From Bacteroidales bacterium (GTDB lineage: Bacteria; Bacteroidota; Bacteroidia; Bacteroidales; JAIPAH01): a stretch of DNA of 46,464 nt. The translations under genes were made by a program, and so were the position numbers. Below, in pieces: positions 18,411-28,399 of the stretch (positions within the stretch are counted from its first letter, which is position 1; every line of letters begins with the position of its first letter). The stretch covers positions 1 to 46,464 of the forward strand of contig JAIPAH010000006.1 in NCBI GenBank assembly GCA_021740175.1, given 5' to 3'. The notes beneath the pieces were generated by a model. It was not told the origin of the DNA. It made no database searches and saw only the letters and a program-made list of their open reading frames with translations.

Positions 18411-19644
18411 AATACAGCACGCACCGGCTAACCTAAGAGGAAGCATTACGTTACCTGCCTCCAAAAGTATCTCCAATAGAGTTTTGATAATAAGAGAACT
18501 CAGTGATACCCGGTTTAAAATTGAGAATATCTCAACATCCGAAGACTCGCAGAATTTGCTAAAGAACCTGGAGCTCATCCGTGCAAGGGGTCAAAAAGTA
18601 AAAGAGATAGATGTCGGAGCTGCCGGGACAAATATGCGTTTTTTGACAGCGGTGCTTGCTGTCAGTAACGGAGAATATATTCTAAAGGGTTCGGAGCGGA
18701 TGCATCAAAGACCCGTTAAAATTCTCGTAGAAGCTCTTAAAAAGCTTGGAGCGGTTATTGAATATCTTGAGAATGAAGGCTACCCGCCTTTACGGATTAA
18801 ACCGGGAAGTTTGACAGGAGGAAGCCTGGAGGTCCCCTCCGGGGTGAGCAGCCAGTACATCTCGGCACTCATGATGATTGCCCCCGTTTTACCTAGAGGG
18901 TTGCACCTGTCGCTAACCGGCCAAACGGTTTCTCTGCCTTATATCGAAATGACGGCGCAGATTATGGAATCGTTTGGTGCAAGGGTTCAATGGGATGAAG
19001 AACGTATTTCCATTGCTCCTACAGGATACCGCAGAAGTACGGATTTTTCCGTGGAATCCGACTGGTCGGCTGCCTCCTATTGGTACGCTATGGCTGCTGC
19101 AGCTCAAAAATCGGATTTAATACTAAAAAACTTTCATAATAAAAGTTTGCAGGGGGATGCGGTGATTAGCGATTGGTTTGGGGATTTCGGGATAAAAACC
19201 GAGTGGCAGGAAAAGGGGGTAAGAATCCGGAAAGCGGGCAAACCCCAAATAAGGGAATTCGTAAAAGATTTTACCAATAACCCGGATTTGGCTCAAACAT
19301 TTATGGCACTGCTCCCTGTGCTTGAGATACCCGGAAAATTGTCGGGATTACAAACCTTACGAATAAAAGAGACTGACCGGATAAAAGCTATGTCCGGGGA
19401 AATGGCCCGCTTTGGGATTAAGTTTCGTTTAGAAAATGAAATTTTGAAAATATCCCCGGTAAAACCCGGATATACAGACGAGCCGGTGCAAACATACCAG
19501 GATCACCGGATGGCTATGGCTTTGTCGCTGTTAGCCTATGCGGTCACACCTTTAAAATTGGATAATGAAAACGTTGTAAGTAAGTCATACCCGGATTTTT
19601 GGAATGACCTTCAACATCTGGGCTTTGTTATCAAAAGTAAGTAA
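18403..19644 (+). CDS. aroA: 3-phosphoshikimate 1-carboxyvinyltransferase (EPSP synthase)
   Basis: AroA transfers the enolpyruvyl group of PEP to shikimate-3-phosphate. The 413-residue protein has PASKSISNRVLIIREL near residue 18, the diverged but recognisable GAAGTNMRFLTAVLA (about 72), SSQYISALMMIAPVL (about 149), and the C-terminal RIKETDRI and YQDHRMAMALSL motifs. It is somewhat shorter than E. coli AroA, in line with Bacteroidota homologues. Its ATG lies within the aroB end (8-bp overlap). It consumes PEP, the product of the pckA/ppdK enzymes encoded further right. Confidence 0.94.
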   Translation: MIEIQHAPANLRGSITLPASKSISNRVLIIRELSDTRFKIENISTSEDSQNLLKNLELIRARGQKVKEIDVGAAGTNMRFLTAVLAVSNGEYILKGSERMHQRPVKILVEALKKLGAVIEYLENEGYPPLRIKPGSLTGGSLEVPSGVSSQYISALMMIAPVLPRGLHLSLTGQTVSLPYIEMTAQIMESFGARVQWDEERISIAPTGYRRSTDFSVESDWSAASYWYAMAAAAQKSDLILKNFHNKSLQGDAVISDWFGDFGIKTEWQEKGVRIRKAGKPQIREFVKDFTNNPDLAQTFMALLPVLEIPGKLSGLQTLRIKETDRIKAMSGEMARFGIKFRLENEILKISPVKPGYTDEPVQTYQDHRMAMALSLLAYAVTPLKLDNENVVSKSYPDFWNDLQHLGFVIKSK

Positions 19645-19655
19645 TGAAATTCAGC

Positions 19656-19663
19656 TATATTTG
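19656..19663 (+). promoter_or_regulatory. -7-like box before the methyltransferase gene
   Basis: TATATTTG matches TAnnTTTG exactly and ends 5 bases before the ATG at 19669, within the 24-bp gap after aroA. There is no TTTG at proper spacing (the nearest ends 28 bases upstream). If used, the mRNA would be leaderless or nearly so. Confidence 0.35.
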
Positions 19664-19668
19664 TTTTT

Positions 19669-20358
19669 ATGAAATTCTTACCTTCATTAGCCCGCACGAT
19701 AAAGCGTTTTGCCTCGTATATCGATGAGCAAAAGGAAGCGACATTCGATAGTGAGGTAAACGACCAACTTGAAATAAGCTGGGTTAATGGAGAGAAAGTG
19801 CTGAATGTTTGCACGGCCAATTACTCCTTCGGTTCATTGTATAAAACTTTCCGTAGAGCTTTCAGGGCAGCGGGGCTTAAAAACGAGAATTTTTCTAAAG
19901 TGTTGATATTGGGTAATGGCGCGGGAGGAGCTGCTTATCTTTTGCGGAGCGAATATGGTTTTGACGGAGTGATTCATGGTGTGGAACTGGATGAGAAGAT
20001 AATAGAAATATCCGGAGAATATTTTCCTTACGGATACGAAGCGACCGATCGAATTTTTAATGAAGACGGATATGATTTTGTGTTAAGAACGGAGGAGGAG
20101 CGTTATGATTTGGTCGTTTTTGATATTTATAAGGACCTGGAAATTCCGGAAAAATTTCAGGATCGTAAATTTGTGGAAGAGTTACAACGCATAATGAAAA
20201 AACACGGATTATTGATATTTAACAAAGTGGTAAGGTCGCGTAAAACCAAGCAAGAAGCTGCGGATCTGGAGCAGATCATGCCACGGGTTTTTACACATTT
20301 CGAAAAAAGATACTTCGGCAATATTACTGAAAACCGTATGTTTGTCTGTCGAAAATAG
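19669..20358 (+). CDS. Spermidine synthase-like class I methyltransferase
   Basis: A 229-residue protein with the Rossmann fold of class I SAM-dependent enzymes: VLILGNGAGGAAYLLRSEYG (about 78-97) is the glycine-rich loop, followed by HGVELDEKIIEIS with the acidic residue that binds the cofactor ribose, and YDLVVFDIYKDLEIP at the fourth strand. Similar proteins are annotated as spermidine synthase-like, but there is no N-terminal beta-tetramerisation domain, so polyamine synthesis is doubtful. The function is best stated as an unassigned small-molecule methyl- or aminopropyl-transferase. It ends in TAG, relevant to the amber codon in pckA. Confidence 0.72.
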   Translation: MKFLPSLARTIKRFASYIDEQKEATFDSEVNDQLEISWVNGEKVLNVCTANYSFGSLYKTFRRAFRAAGLKNENFSKVLILGNGAGGAAYLLRSEYGFDGVIHGVELDEKIIEISGEYFPYGYEATDRIFNEDGYDFVLRTEEERYDLVVFDIYKDLEIPEKFQDRKFVEELQRIMKKHGLLIFNKVVRSRKTKQEAADLEQIMPRVFTHFEKRYFGNITENRMFVCRK

Positions 20359-20365
20359 TTTTACT

Positions 20366-22501
20366 ATGCCTAATAATGAAAAATATACTCGTATCATAGC
20401 TAACGAAACAGGCTTGAAGGCCTGGCAGGTAGCCCATACTATAGAACTTCTGAATGACGGGGGGACCGTCCCCTTTATATCGCGATACCGGAAAGAGGCT
20501 ACCGGAAGCCTGGATGAGGTAAAGATTATAAATATCAGGGATCGCTTAAATCAACTGAAAGAGCTGGATAAGCGAAGGGATGCCATCATAAAGTCGATTA
20601 GCGAGCAAGGAAAATTAACCGATGATCTTCGTAAACAAATTGAAAACGCTGAAACGATGGCGGCGTTGGAGGACCTTTATTTACCGTTCAAACCTAAGAA
20701 AAAGACGAGGGCTTCCATTGCTCGTTCAAAAGGACTGGAACCCCTTGCCGGCGAGTTGTTGCAGGAAAATATGACCAACCCGCAGGAAAGAGCCGAAGCA
20801 TTTGTGAATACGGAGCAAAATGTCAATACAGCCGGTGAAGCATTGCAGGGAGCCCGGGATATCATAGCCGAGTGGATCAATGAGGATAAAGAGGTGAGGG
20901 CAGCCCTAAGAACGCTGTTCTTTGAGGAGAGCTACCTGGTCTCATCGGTAATCAAGGGAAAAGAGCAGAAGGCAGAGAAATACGAACCCTATTTTGACTA
21001 TGAGGAAGCGGTAGCTGATATACCATCTCACAGGATATTAGCCATGTTCAGGGGGGAGAGCGAAGAGTTTTTGCGATTAAAAATAGAGGCGGGAGAAGAA
21101 GACGCGATCGGCGAAATTACGTCGGTTTTTCTGAAGCCCTATCACACACAGGAACAGGTTTATAAAGCCATTGCCGACGCGTATAGTCGTTTGCTGCGTC
21201 CTTCCATGGAAAATGAAGTCAGGGCGTGGTTAAAACAGAAAGCCGATGAGAAAGCAATAGAGGTTTTCGGGCAGAATGTCAGGCAATTACTGTTGGCCTC
21301 TCCCCTGGGAGGGAAAAATATTATGGCTATCGACCCGGGGTTCCGTACAGGTTGTAAGGTGGTTTGCCTGGACCGAAACGGGAACCTCCTGCATAACGAG
21401 ACGATTTATCCCCACCCGCCCCATAAGGATGTGAAAACGGCATCCAAAAAGCTGAGATTCCTGGCCAATGCTTATAAAGTGGATGCAATAGCCGTGGGTA
21501 ATGGCACGGCAGGTAGAGAAACCGAGCAGTTTGTGCAAAAAGTGAAATTTGAAAGGGATCTGATAGCCATGATGGTCAATGAAAACGGGGCTTCCGTTTA
21601 TTCGGCTTCCCGGGTAGCACGCGAGGAGTTCCCGGAGTATGATGTCACCGTCCGGGGAGCCGTGTCCATTGGCCGGCGTTTAATGGACCCGCTGGCGGAG
21701 CTCGTGAAAATTGATCCCAAATCTATCGGGGTAGGGCAATATCAGCACGATGTAGACCAGAAAGAACTTCAGAAAAGTCTTTCCGATACCGTCGAAAGCT
21801 GTGTCAATACTGTAGGAGTGGATGTAAATACCGCCAGCAAGGAATTGCTGACCCATGTTTCGGGGATTGGCCCTTCCCTGGCCAGCCAAATCATCGAACA
21901 TCGCAAGCAAAAGGGAGGTTTTAAATCCCGCCGGGAATTGAAAGAGGTGAAGCGTTTCGGGGAAAAGACCTTCGAACAATCCGCCGGTTTTCTGCGAATA
22001 CCCGGTGCTGAAAATCCATTGGATGCCAGCGCGGTGCATCCGGAAAGCTATCCCATCGTGAAAAAAATGGCTTCATCGCTGAATGCCACCGTTTCCGAGC
22101 TGATGTCAAGAAAAGAACTTAGGCGCAAGCTGGATTTAGAGAAATTCGTTACTGACAAGGCCGGGTTGCCTACACTTAATGATATTATGCAGGAGCTTGA
22201 AAAGCCCGGACGTGACCCGAGGGAAGAATTTGAGCTTTTTACTTTTGATGATAAGGTGAATAAGATCGAGGATGTGAAGGAGGGAATGGTGCTCCCTGGC
22301 ATTGTGACAAATATTACGGATTTCGGAGCTTTTGTGGATATCGGCGTGCACCAGGACGGGCTGGTGCATATCAGCAATATGGCGGATAAGTTTATTAAAG
22401 ACCCGAATGAGGTGGTAGTCCTTAACCAAAAAGTTCAGGTGAAAGTGCTTGATGTGGATGTCGACAGGAAACGTATCCAGTTATCCATGAAAGATACCTG
22501 A
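20366..22501 (+). CDS. tex: Tex family RNA-binding transcription accessory protein
   Basis: Tex is a conserved cytoplasmic nucleic-acid-binding protein related to eukaryotic Spt6. The 711 residues show the usual order: N-terminal HTH region (TVPFISRYRKEATGSLDE, about 33), a YqgF/RuvX-like RNase H fold (IMAIDPGFRTGCKVVCLD, about 315), helix-hairpin-helix repeats (NTASKELLTHVSGIGPSLASQIIEHR, about 485), and a C-terminal S1 domain (GMVLPGIVTNITDFGAFVDIGVHQDGLVHIS, about 635-705). ATG at 20366 is chosen over a TTG 24 bases upstream that overlaps the methyltransferase. Physiological role is not well defined; defects in transcription of certain genes are reported in other bacteria. Confidence 0.95.
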   Translation: MPNNEKYTRIIANETGLKAWQVAHTIELLNDGGTVPFISRYRKEATGSLDEVKIINIRDRLNQLKELDKRRDAIIKSISEQGKLTDDLRKQIENAETMAALEDLYLPFKPKKKTRASIARSKGLEPLAGELLQENMTNPQERAEAFVNTEQNVNTAGEALQGARDIIAEWINEDKEVRAALRTLFFEESYLVSSVIKGKEQKAEKYEPYFDYEEAVADIPSHRILAMFRGESEEFLRLKIEAGEEDAIGEITSVFLKPYHTQEQVYKAIADAYSRLLRPSMENEVRAWLKQKADEKAIEVFGQNVRQLLLASPLGGKNIMAIDPGFRTGCKVVCLDRNGNLLHNETIYPHPPHKDVKTASKKLRFLANAYKVDAIAVGNGTAGRETEQFVQKVKFERDLIAMMVNENGASVYSASRVAREEFPEYDVTVRGAVSIGRRLMDPLAELVKIDPKSIGVGQYQHDVDQKELQKSLSDTVESCVNTVGVDVNTASKELLTHVSGIGPSLASQIIEHRKQKGGFKSRRELKEVKRFGEKTFEQSAGFLRIPGAENPLDASAVHPESYPIVKKMASSLNATVSELMSRKELRRKLDLEKFVTDKAGLPTLNDIMQELEKPGRDPREEFELFTFDDKVNKIEDVKEGMVLPGIVTNITDFGAFVDIGVHQDGLVHISNMADKFIKDPNEVVVLNQKVQVKVLDVDVDRKRIQLSMKDT

Positions 22502-22649
22502 TGAAAGGAAGGACTTGGCGCTCTACTTTGAATAGCGGTTGATTTGAAAAAATGATTATTTTTGTCATGGAACATGATGAGAAAATGCAAGACCAAAATT
22601 CAAAACAAATACCAACTATAAAAATACGTTATTAGCAAAAAAATTTTGA

Positions 22650-23348
22650 ATGAGAAAAACGGTAGCAGGGCTTGTTTTACTCTTTTTAATAGCAACTGGC
22701 AGTGCCACAGCCCAAAAAATTAAAGGGGCGGTTCTTGCTGGTACGAATTTATCGCAGGTTGACGGGGACGAGGTATATGGATTTTATCGCTCGGGATGGA
22801 ATTTTGGCCTGGCGGCTATGGTTCCTCTCGGGAATAATTTTTTCCTGACTATTGAAAATAATTTCAATCAAAAAGGAGCTTATCAGAAGAAACAATATGA
22901 GCAGTTTGCAGGAGATACACTGGTACGAACCGGCGAATATGATCTTCGACTGAACTATTTGGAAATCCCGGTGATGCTTCAATACAATGATAGGGATGTT
23001 GTGACCGGGGGATTGGGCATGGCCTATTCAAGGCTTGTTGACTCTAAAGAGATAGAGCATGGGGGGTTGAAAGAACCCTATACCGAAGAAAAAACGTTTA
23101 AAAAAGATGATATTCTCGGGTTTGTCGATATCCAATTCAGGCTTTATCGCCGGTTTTATTTTAATTTTCGGTATTCTTATTCATTACGGCCTATCCGGAA
23201 TCGGCATTTTGACCCGGAATACGACACCAGTGACGAAACCTGGAACCGTAAACAGTACAATAATTCTATGACATTCAGGATTATGTATCGTTTTAATGAA
23301 AATCCATCAAGAAAACAATCTGATAGTAAACGACGAAATCAGCAATAA
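22650..23348 (+). CDS. Outer-membrane beta-barrel protein, PorT-like family
   Basis: This 232-residue protein has a signal peptide (MRKTVAGLVLLFLIATGSATAQ) and alternating hydrophobic beta-strands rich in Tyr/Phe/Arg such as RFYFNFRYSYSLRPI, ending in SMTFRIMYRFNEN, all typical of the small eight-stranded outer-membrane barrels grouped as OMP_b-brl_2 in Bacteroidota. After the last strand there is a basic Lys/Arg-rich tail, longer than the usual terminal aromatic residue. Members include the T9SS protein PorT, but nothing here shows it is PorT itself. The upstream 148-bp gap holds TATTTTTG (22557-22564) with poor -33 spacing. Confidence 0.82.
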   Translation: MRKTVAGLVLLFLIATGSATAQKIKGAVLAGTNLSQVDGDEVYGFYRSGWNFGLAAMVPLGNNFFLTIENNFNQKGAYQKKQYEQFAGDTLVRTGEYDLRLNYLEIPVMLQYNDRDVVTGGLGMAYSRLVDSKEIEHGGLKEPYTEEKTFKKDDILGFVDIQFRLYRRFYFNFRYSYSLRPIRNRHFDPEYDTSDETWNRKQYNNSMTFRIMYRFNENPSRKQSDSKRRNQQ

Positions 23349-23349
23349 T

Positions 23350-23856
23350 ATGAGATATGATGCAGATTACTGGATCGAGCAATTAGATATGGCGGCTCAT
23401 CCTGAAGGAGGTTATTTTGTCGAAACTTACCGCTCGGAGCAAAGAGTTGATCTTGACGCTGAGAACGAAGATTTTGGTGGAAGACGCGATATAGCTACCT
23501 CGATCTTTTATTTAATGCAGGGTAAAGAATTTTCTGCTTTTCACCGGATGCAGTCCGATGAGAACTGGTATTTCCATGATGGCGCCGGTGTCTTGATCCA
23601 TCAGATTACTCCGGATGGGGAATTAATTACTTCAAGGTTGGGTATGGACCCCCATGAAGGATATTTTCCTCATATCACCGTGCCCGCAGGAACTTGGTTT
23701 GCCGCTGAGGTGACCGATAAATTAAGCTTTGGTTTGGTTAGTTGTGTGGTATCACCGGGCTTCGAGTATCAAGATTTTGAGCTCGCCCGGCAGGAAGACC
23801 TTTTGAGCGAGTTCCCGCAACATGAAGACCTGATAAAGAGACTATCTTTTCAATAG
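23350..23856 (+). CDS. Cupin domain protein, DUF985 family
   Basis: A 168-residue member of the Cupin_5/DUF985 family (PF06172). The N-terminal helix plus MAAHPEGGYFVETYRS is the family signature; the barrel follows with SIFYLMQGKEFSAFHRMQSDENWYFHDG, VPAGTWFAAEV and the C-terminal SCVVSPGFEYQDFELARQEDLL. Conserved His/Glu residues could bind a metal. Function is not established; some members are annotated as sugar epimerase-like. Start at 23350 lies 1 base after the barrel gene stop; an earlier ATG at 23296 would overlap that gene by 53 bp and lacks conservation. The stop is TAG. Confidence 0.88.
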   Translation: MRYDADYWIEQLDMAAHPEGGYFVETYRSEQRVDLDAENEDFGGRRDIATSIFYLMQGKEFSAFHRMQSDENWYFHDGAGVLIHQITPDGELITSRLGMDPHEGYFPHITVPAGTWFAAEVTDKLSFGLVSCVVSPGFEYQDFELARQEDLLSEFPQHEDLIKRLSFQ

Positions 23857-23909
23857 TTGAAAAGGAAATGCGGGCTTAATGTACGAATCGTACCTCTGCA
23901 AAATAATTT

Positions 23910-23917
23910 TACCTTTG
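23910..23917 (+). promoter_or_regulatory. -7 box of rsmE
   Basis: TACCTTTG matches the consensus exactly and ends 14 bases before the rsmE ATG at 23932, a spacing typical of Bacteroidota genes with short leaders. The -33 region is not TTTG. Its presence supports the downstream ATG over the TTG at 23857. Confidence 0.5.
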
Positions 23918-23931
23918 CGCAAAAGCACTTT

Positions 23932-24645
23932 ATGCACTTGTTTTACGCTCCCGACATAAAAGATAAGGAGTATATCCTTAACCCGGAGGACTCTCGGCAC
24001 TGCGCGAAAGTCCTCAGATTAAAAAGCGGGGAAGGGATCACCTTAACCGACGGAAGGGGAAGTTTTTATTATGCAAAAATAACCAAGGCTGACGCTAAAG
24101 CCACCGAAGTTGCCGTTGAAGAAACCGAACGGCAGGAAAAACCCTGGCCGTTTCATCTCCATGTGGCCATTGCGCCTACGAAAAATATGAATCGCACGGA
24201 GTGGGCTATCGAAAAAATGATCGAGCTTGGTGTCGACCGGATAACGCCTCTTTTGTGTGATCATTCGGAGCGCAAGACAATAAAACCAGCCCGTATTCAT
24301 CGCATTATTACGTCTGCTGTAAAGCAATCCCTTAAAGCATGGTATCCGCAACTGGAAGAGATGACCCAGTTCAAAAAATTTGTGGAAGGAGAATTTCAGG
24401 GGGAAAAGTACATTGCTTATAGGGATGAGCAGCATAATAAAATGTTAGGGGAGTTTTATTCGCCTTCCGCGGATGCCGTGGTTTTGATAGGTCCCGAAGG
24501 GGATTTTAGCCGGGATGAAGTTGCTTTGGCCATCGAAAAAGGATTTAAGCCTGTAAATCTTGGCAAGAGCAGGTTGAGAACAGAAACGGCAGCCGTGGTA
24601 GCATGTCATGGGTTGCATATGTTGAATGAACAACAAGGAGTTTAA
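23932..24645 (+). CDS. rsmE: 16S rRNA m3U1498 methyltransferase
   Basis: RsmE methylates N3 of U1498 in 16S rRNA using SAM. The 237 residues include the N-terminal PUA-like domain (HLFYAPDI..., DSRHCAKVLRLKSGEGITLTDGRG) and the SPOUT-type knot domain with IAPTKNMNRTEWAIEKMIELGV, CDHSERK, and the C-terminal IGPEGDFSRDEV...LGKSRLRTETAA motif, the cofactor-binding trefoil. The start at MHLFYAPDI agrees with the family; a longer TTG form is rejected. The DUF4159 gene follows after a single base. Confidence 0.95.
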   Translation: MHLFYAPDIKDKEYILNPEDSRHCAKVLRLKSGEGITLTDGRGSFYYAKITKADAKATEVAVEETERQEKPWPFHLHVAIAPTKNMNRTEWAIEKMIELGVDRITPLLCDHSERKTIKPARIHRIITSAVKQSLKAWYPQLEEMTQFKKFVEGEFQGEKYIAYRDEQHNKMLGEFYSPSADAVVLIGPEGDFSRDEVALAIEKGFKPVNLGKSRLRTETAAVVACHGLHMLNEQQGV

Positions 24646-24646
24646 G

Positions 24647-25297
24647 ATGAAAAAATTATTGATAATACTGGCACTATTTCCACTGTTAAGCGCCGGAGCC
24701 CAGGATACGCAAATCGCTCTCATGAAATATCAGGGGGGTGGCGATTGGTATTCCGATCCGACGGCCCTGCCTAATCTGATTGCTTATTGCAATGAAAACC
24801 TGGATATGAACCTGAAGAAAGATTATGCTACCGTGGAGCCAGGCAGCGCCGAGCTTTTTAATTATCCTTTCGTGCATCTGACAGGCCATGGCAACGTGGT
24901 GTTTTCTGAGCAGGAAGCCCGTAATTTAAGGAAATACCTTCAAGCAGGCGGCTTTCTTCATATCGATGATAACTATGGGCTTCATAAATATATCAGGAGC
25001 CAGATGAAAAAAGTCTTTCCCGATAAGGAGTTTGTGGAACTGCCTTTTGACCACCCCATATATCACCAAAAGTATGAATTCCCCGATGGCCCGCCGAAAA
25101 TCCATAAGCATGACGGTAAACCTCCGCAAGGGTTCGGTATTATTCATGAAGGGCGCCTGGTGTGCTACTACACTTACGAAACAGATTTAGGCGACGGATG
25201 GGAAGACCCTGCCGTTCACGGCGATCCTCAGGAGAAGCACAGAAAAGCCCTCCAAATGGGCAGCAACATTATCCAGTTTGTCTTCATGCATCGCTAG
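24647..25297 (+). CDS. Exported DUF4159 domain protein
   Basis: A 216-residue secreted or periplasmic protein: signal peptide MKKLLIILALFPLLSAGAQ, then a single DUF4159 domain (ALMKYQGGGDWYSDPTALPNL; FVHLTGHGNVVFSEQEARNLRKYLQAGGFLHIDDNYGL; PFDHPIYHQKY). The fold is thought to resemble class I glutamine amidotransferase-like domains without enzymatic proof. AAGGAG at 24635-24640, six bases before ATG at 24647, is a rare good Shine-Dalgarno in this genome and fixes the start, together with the signal peptide. Pairing with rsmE recurs in other Bacteroidota. It ends TAG immediately followed by TAA. Confidence 0.9.
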   Translation: MKKLLIILALFPLLSAGAQDTQIALMKYQGGGDWYSDPTALPNLIAYCNENLDMNLKKDYATVEPGSAELFNYPFVHLTGHGNVVFSEQEARNLRKYLQAGGFLHIDDNYGLHKYIRSQMKKVFPDKEFVELPFDHPIYHQKYEFPDGPPKIHKHDGKPPQGFGIIHEGRLVCYYTYETDLGDGWEDPAVHGDPQEKHRKALQMGSNIIQFVFMHR

Positions 25298-25722
25298 TAA
25301 GTTAAAATGAATCGCTTTAATCTGAATATCGGTTTATTTGGAAAATTCAGAACTCCTGATTGGACGTAAAACATAATGCCTCTATTTTTTCATGAGTATC
25401 GTAACCCCACAATTTAGAGATATCTGTTTTGTTGATTTTAACTAATTAGTGGCAAATTCAATAGCCCTCCGGTTATTTAAGGTATGGAGTCGCTGTTTAA
25501 TTTTGAGGTATTGTAAATGGAAAACGGAGAATGTCGCGTGGATGTCATTCCAATCTGAAATTCACAAAAATTACCAAATAAAAAAGGTTGCCCCAGGACG
25601 GGGCAACCCCAAAAACATTCTACCTGATTTGCTAGCACGCAATCCCAAATACAAATATAGATCATTTTGGAAGCTGACACAATAGTTATCCCAAAAAATT
25701 TTAAAAAAAAATTGCAGAAATT
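25298..25722. other. Convergent intergenic region, DUF4159 / valS
   Basis: This 425-bp stretch separates two convergent genes. Apart from the valS-side terminator at 25586-25608 I see nothing identifiable. The left 280 bases are not recognisably coding on either strand, and a 78-codon plus frame at 25449-25685 crosses the terminator hairpin and has no family features. Confidence 0.5.
25581..25608 (-). terminator. Rho-independent terminator of valS
   Basis: GGTTGCCCC (25586-25594) and GGGGCAACC (25600-25608) form a 9-bp GC-rich stem with a 5-nt loop. On the minus strand it is followed by TTTTT (complement of 25581-25585) and more A/T. It lies about 115 bases after the valS stop. Confidence 0.85.
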
Positions 25723-28353
25723 TTATAAATTATTGATTTTCTGCTCGATAACATGAATTTTTTCTTCAGCATCCGCTTTTTTCTTGCGTTCTTTTTCTAC
25801 AACCTGTTCGGGGGCATTATTCACAAATCTTTCGTTGTTGAGTTTTTTCATCACTCCCTGCAGGAAACCTTTCATGTAATCGAGTTCTTCTTGCAGCTTT
25901 TTGCGCTCTTCCTCGACATCGACGGCCTGACCGGCCGGAATATAGTATTCCGACGAGCGAACGATGAATGAAAGGGCATCATCGATTTTTGAATCGGTAT
26001 AATCCATGGTTTGAAGGTTACAAAGTTTGGTGATGATACCATCAAAAGACTTATCCGGTGCCGTTTGCTTATTGCTTTTAACATACAAATCGAGCGGCTC
26101 TTTGGGCGATATGTCTTTTTCCTGCCGAAGGTTACGGATAGCCATAATAACTTCACGCGTCTCTACGAACTGCTCGAGAATATGCTCATCATAGTTCTCC
26201 CCCTCCGGCATTAAGGAAACCATAATGCTTTCGCCCTGGTCGCGTTCTTTCAATGATTGCCACACTTCTTCGGTAAGGAAGGGCATAAACGGATGCAATA
26301 TACGCATGAGTTTATCAAAATTTTCAATCGTCGTATCGTAGGTTGTTTTATCGATTGAACGGCCATCACCAGGCTTGACCATTTCGAGATACCACGAGCA
26401 GAAATCGTCCCATATCAGGCGGTAAATCGTCATTAACGCATCCGAAATCCTAAACTTCCTGAAATGATCGTTGATTTTATGATTTACCTGGTTCAGGCGG
26501 CTTTCAAACCACTGCACGGTAATTTGGTTGGTTTGGCTCTGCTCCAGAGTTCCCTCAGCCTGCCATCCTTTCACAAGGCGAAGAGCATTCCAGATTTTAT
26601 TACTAAAGTTGCGGCCTTGCTCACAAAGGACTTCATCAAAGGGTAAATCATTGCCTGCGGGCGAGGTCAGTAACAGGCCTACCCGTACGCCGTCAGCCCC
26701 GTAATCATTAATCAATCGGATAGGGTCAGGGGAATTACCCAAAGACTTGGACATTTTTTGACCGAATTTATCACGGACGATACCCGTGAGATAAACATTC
26801 CGGAAAGGAACATCTTTACGATATTCAATACCGGCCATGATCATTCGTGCAACCCAAAAGAAGAGAATTTCCGGGGCTGTAACCAGATCGTCCGTCGGAT
26901 AGTAATAATTGATATCTTCATTATCGGGATTCCTGATACCATCAAAAACGGAAATGGGCCAAAGCCAGCTGGAGAACCATGTGTCCAGGACATCTTCATC
27001 CTGGTGAATGTCTTCTGCTTTAAGGTTTTCGAGCTCGGGGTATTTTTCCCGCGCGACCTCTAAGGCTTCTTCTTTTGATTTGGCTAATACGTGTTCGTTA
27101 TTCGGTAAATAATAAACCGGGATACGTTGTCCCCACCAAAGCTGGCGGGATATACACCAATCACGGACATTTTCCATCCAATGGCGGTAGCTGTTTTTGA
27201 ATTTAGCCGGGTAGAATTTAATGGTGTCGTCCATAACCAGCTCTAATGCGGGCTTGGCAAGCTCCTGCATTTTTACGAACCATTGCAGAGATAATTTGGG
27301 TTCTATCGGTACATCCGTTCTTTCCGAGTATCCTACATTGTTTTTGTAGTATTCCTGTTTAACAAGGTATCCCTCATTCTCGAGGCCTTCAGCCATTTTT
27401 TTCCTGGCTACCTCCCGGTCTTCGCCGACAAAAAGCTGTGCATCACTGCTGAGGGTTCCGTCATCATTTAAAATATCTACCGAATCAAGTTTATGTCTCA
27501 GTCCGATTTCGTAGTCATTTTCATCATGGGCCGGTGTAATTTTCAGACAGCCCGTTCCGAATTCCATATCTACGTATGTATCCTGGATAACAGGCACGGA
27601 TCGTTCTATCAAAGGCACGATTACTCTCTTGCCGAGAAGATGAGTGTATCGCTCATCGTTGGGATTGACACATACCGCCGTATCACCCAGGATGGTTTCG
27701 GGACGCGTAGTGGCGACAGTGACCCAATCGGCTTCACCTTCCACTTTATAACGCACATAGTAGAGCTTGGAATTTTCTTCTTTATAGACGACTTCTTCAT
27801 CCGACAAAGCCGTCAGCGCCTTGGGATCCCAGTTTACCATGCGCTTGCCCTGGTAGATCAATCCTTTCCGGTATAAATCAATAAAAACATCTATCACCGA
27901 TTCATACATGTCATCATCCATAGTAAATTTGGTGCGATCCCAATCGCAGGAGGCGCCGAGCTTTTTAAGCTGGTCGAGGATAATTCCGCCGTGTTTTTCT
28001 TTCCAATCCCAGGCGTATTTCAAAAACTCTTCGCGGGATAAGGCAGATTTTTCTATGCCTTCTTCTTTGAGTTTATTAACGACCTTAGCCTCGGTAGCAA
28101 TAGAAGCATGATCGGTCCCCGGAACCCAACAAGCATTCTTACCAAGCATTCGCTGACGGCGAACTAAAACATCCTGGAGCGTATTGTTAAGCATATGCCC
28201 CATGTGAAGGACGCCGGTCACATTAGGTGGTGGAATGATAATGGTGTATGGCTCACGCTCATCCGGCTCGGAGTGAAAGAGTTTGTTTTTTAGCCAGTAG
28301 TCATACCATTTTCCCTCGACACTCTCAGGGTTGTATTTTTTCGGTATTTCCAT
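25723..28353 (-). CDS. valS: Valyl-tRNA synthetase
   Basis: ValS charges tRNA-Val and edits mischarged Thr. The 876 residues show the class I HIGH variant [15 protein letters not shown] (about 48), the CP1 editing domain with [17 protein letters not shown] (about 218), WGQRIPVYY, the zinc-free [31 protein letters not shown] (KMSKS, about 530), an anticodon-binding domain, and the C-terminal coiled coil ([17 protein letters not shown] onward). The start at [13 protein letters not shown] is chosen; 30 extra upstream codons of the open frame are unlike the family. It is monocistronic with its own -7 box and terminator. Confidence 0.97.
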   Translation of the reverse strand: MEIPKKYNPESVEGKWYDYWLKNKLFHSEPDEREPYTIIIPPPNVTGVLHMGHMLNNTLQDVLVRRQRMLGKNACWVPGTDHASIATEAKVVNKLKEEGIEKSALSREEFLKYAWDWKEKHGGIILDQLKKLGASCDWDRTKFTMDDDMYESVIDVFIDLYRKGLIYQGKRMVNWDPKALTALSDEEVVYKEENSKLYYVRYKVEGEADWVTVATTRPETILGDTAVCVNPNDERYTHLLGKRVIVPLIERSVPVIQDTYVDMEFGTGCLKITPAHDENDYEIGLRHKLDSVDILNDDGTLSSDAQLFVGEDREVARKKMAEGLENEGYLVKQEYYKNNVGYSERTDVPIEPKLSLQWFVKMQELAKPALELVMDDTIKFYPAKFKNSYRHWMENVRDWCISRQLWWGQRIPVYYLPNNEHVLAKSKEEALEVAREKYPELENLKAEDIHQDEDVLDTWFSSWLWPISVFDGIRNPDNEDINYYYPTDDLVTAPEILFFWVARMIMAGIEYRKDVPFRNVYLTGIVRDKFGQKMSKSLGNSPDPIRLINDYGADGVRVGLLLTSPAGNDLPFDEVLCEQGRNFSNKIWNALRLVKGWQAEGTLEQSQTNQITVQWFESRLNQVNHKINDHFRKFRISDALMTIYRLIWDDFCSWYLEMVKPGDGRSIDKTTYDTTIENFDKLMRILHPFMPFLTEEVWQSLKERDQGESIMVSLMPEGENYDEHILEQFVETREVIMAIRNLRQEKDISPKEPLDLYVKSNKQTAPDKSFDGIITKLCNLQTMDYTDSKIDDALSFIVRSSEYYIPAGQAVDVEEERKKLQEELDYMKGFLQGVMKKLNNERFVNNAPEQVVEKERKKKADAEEKIHVIEQKINNL

Positions 28354-28391
28354 AGTAATTTTGATAGATTTATACCAGTGATTCAAGCATG

Positions 28392-28399
28392 CAAAGCTA
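28392..28399 (-). promoter_or_regulatory. -7 box of valS
   Basis: On the minus strand the site reads TAGCTTTG, an exact TAnnTTTG match, 38 bases before the valS ATG. No TTTG is seen at -33. Its location inside the longer open frame supports the shorter ValS start. Confidence 0.45.

Noticed and set aside
22567-22635. 22-codon frame 2 bases after a TATTTTTG box
   Set aside because: It would be a leaderless peptide; the -33 box is badly spaced and nothing supports translation. The box may instead serve the barrel gene at 22650.
25449-25685. 78-codon plus-strand frame before valS
   Set aside because: It runs through the terminator hairpin of valS and lacks any protein-like feature.
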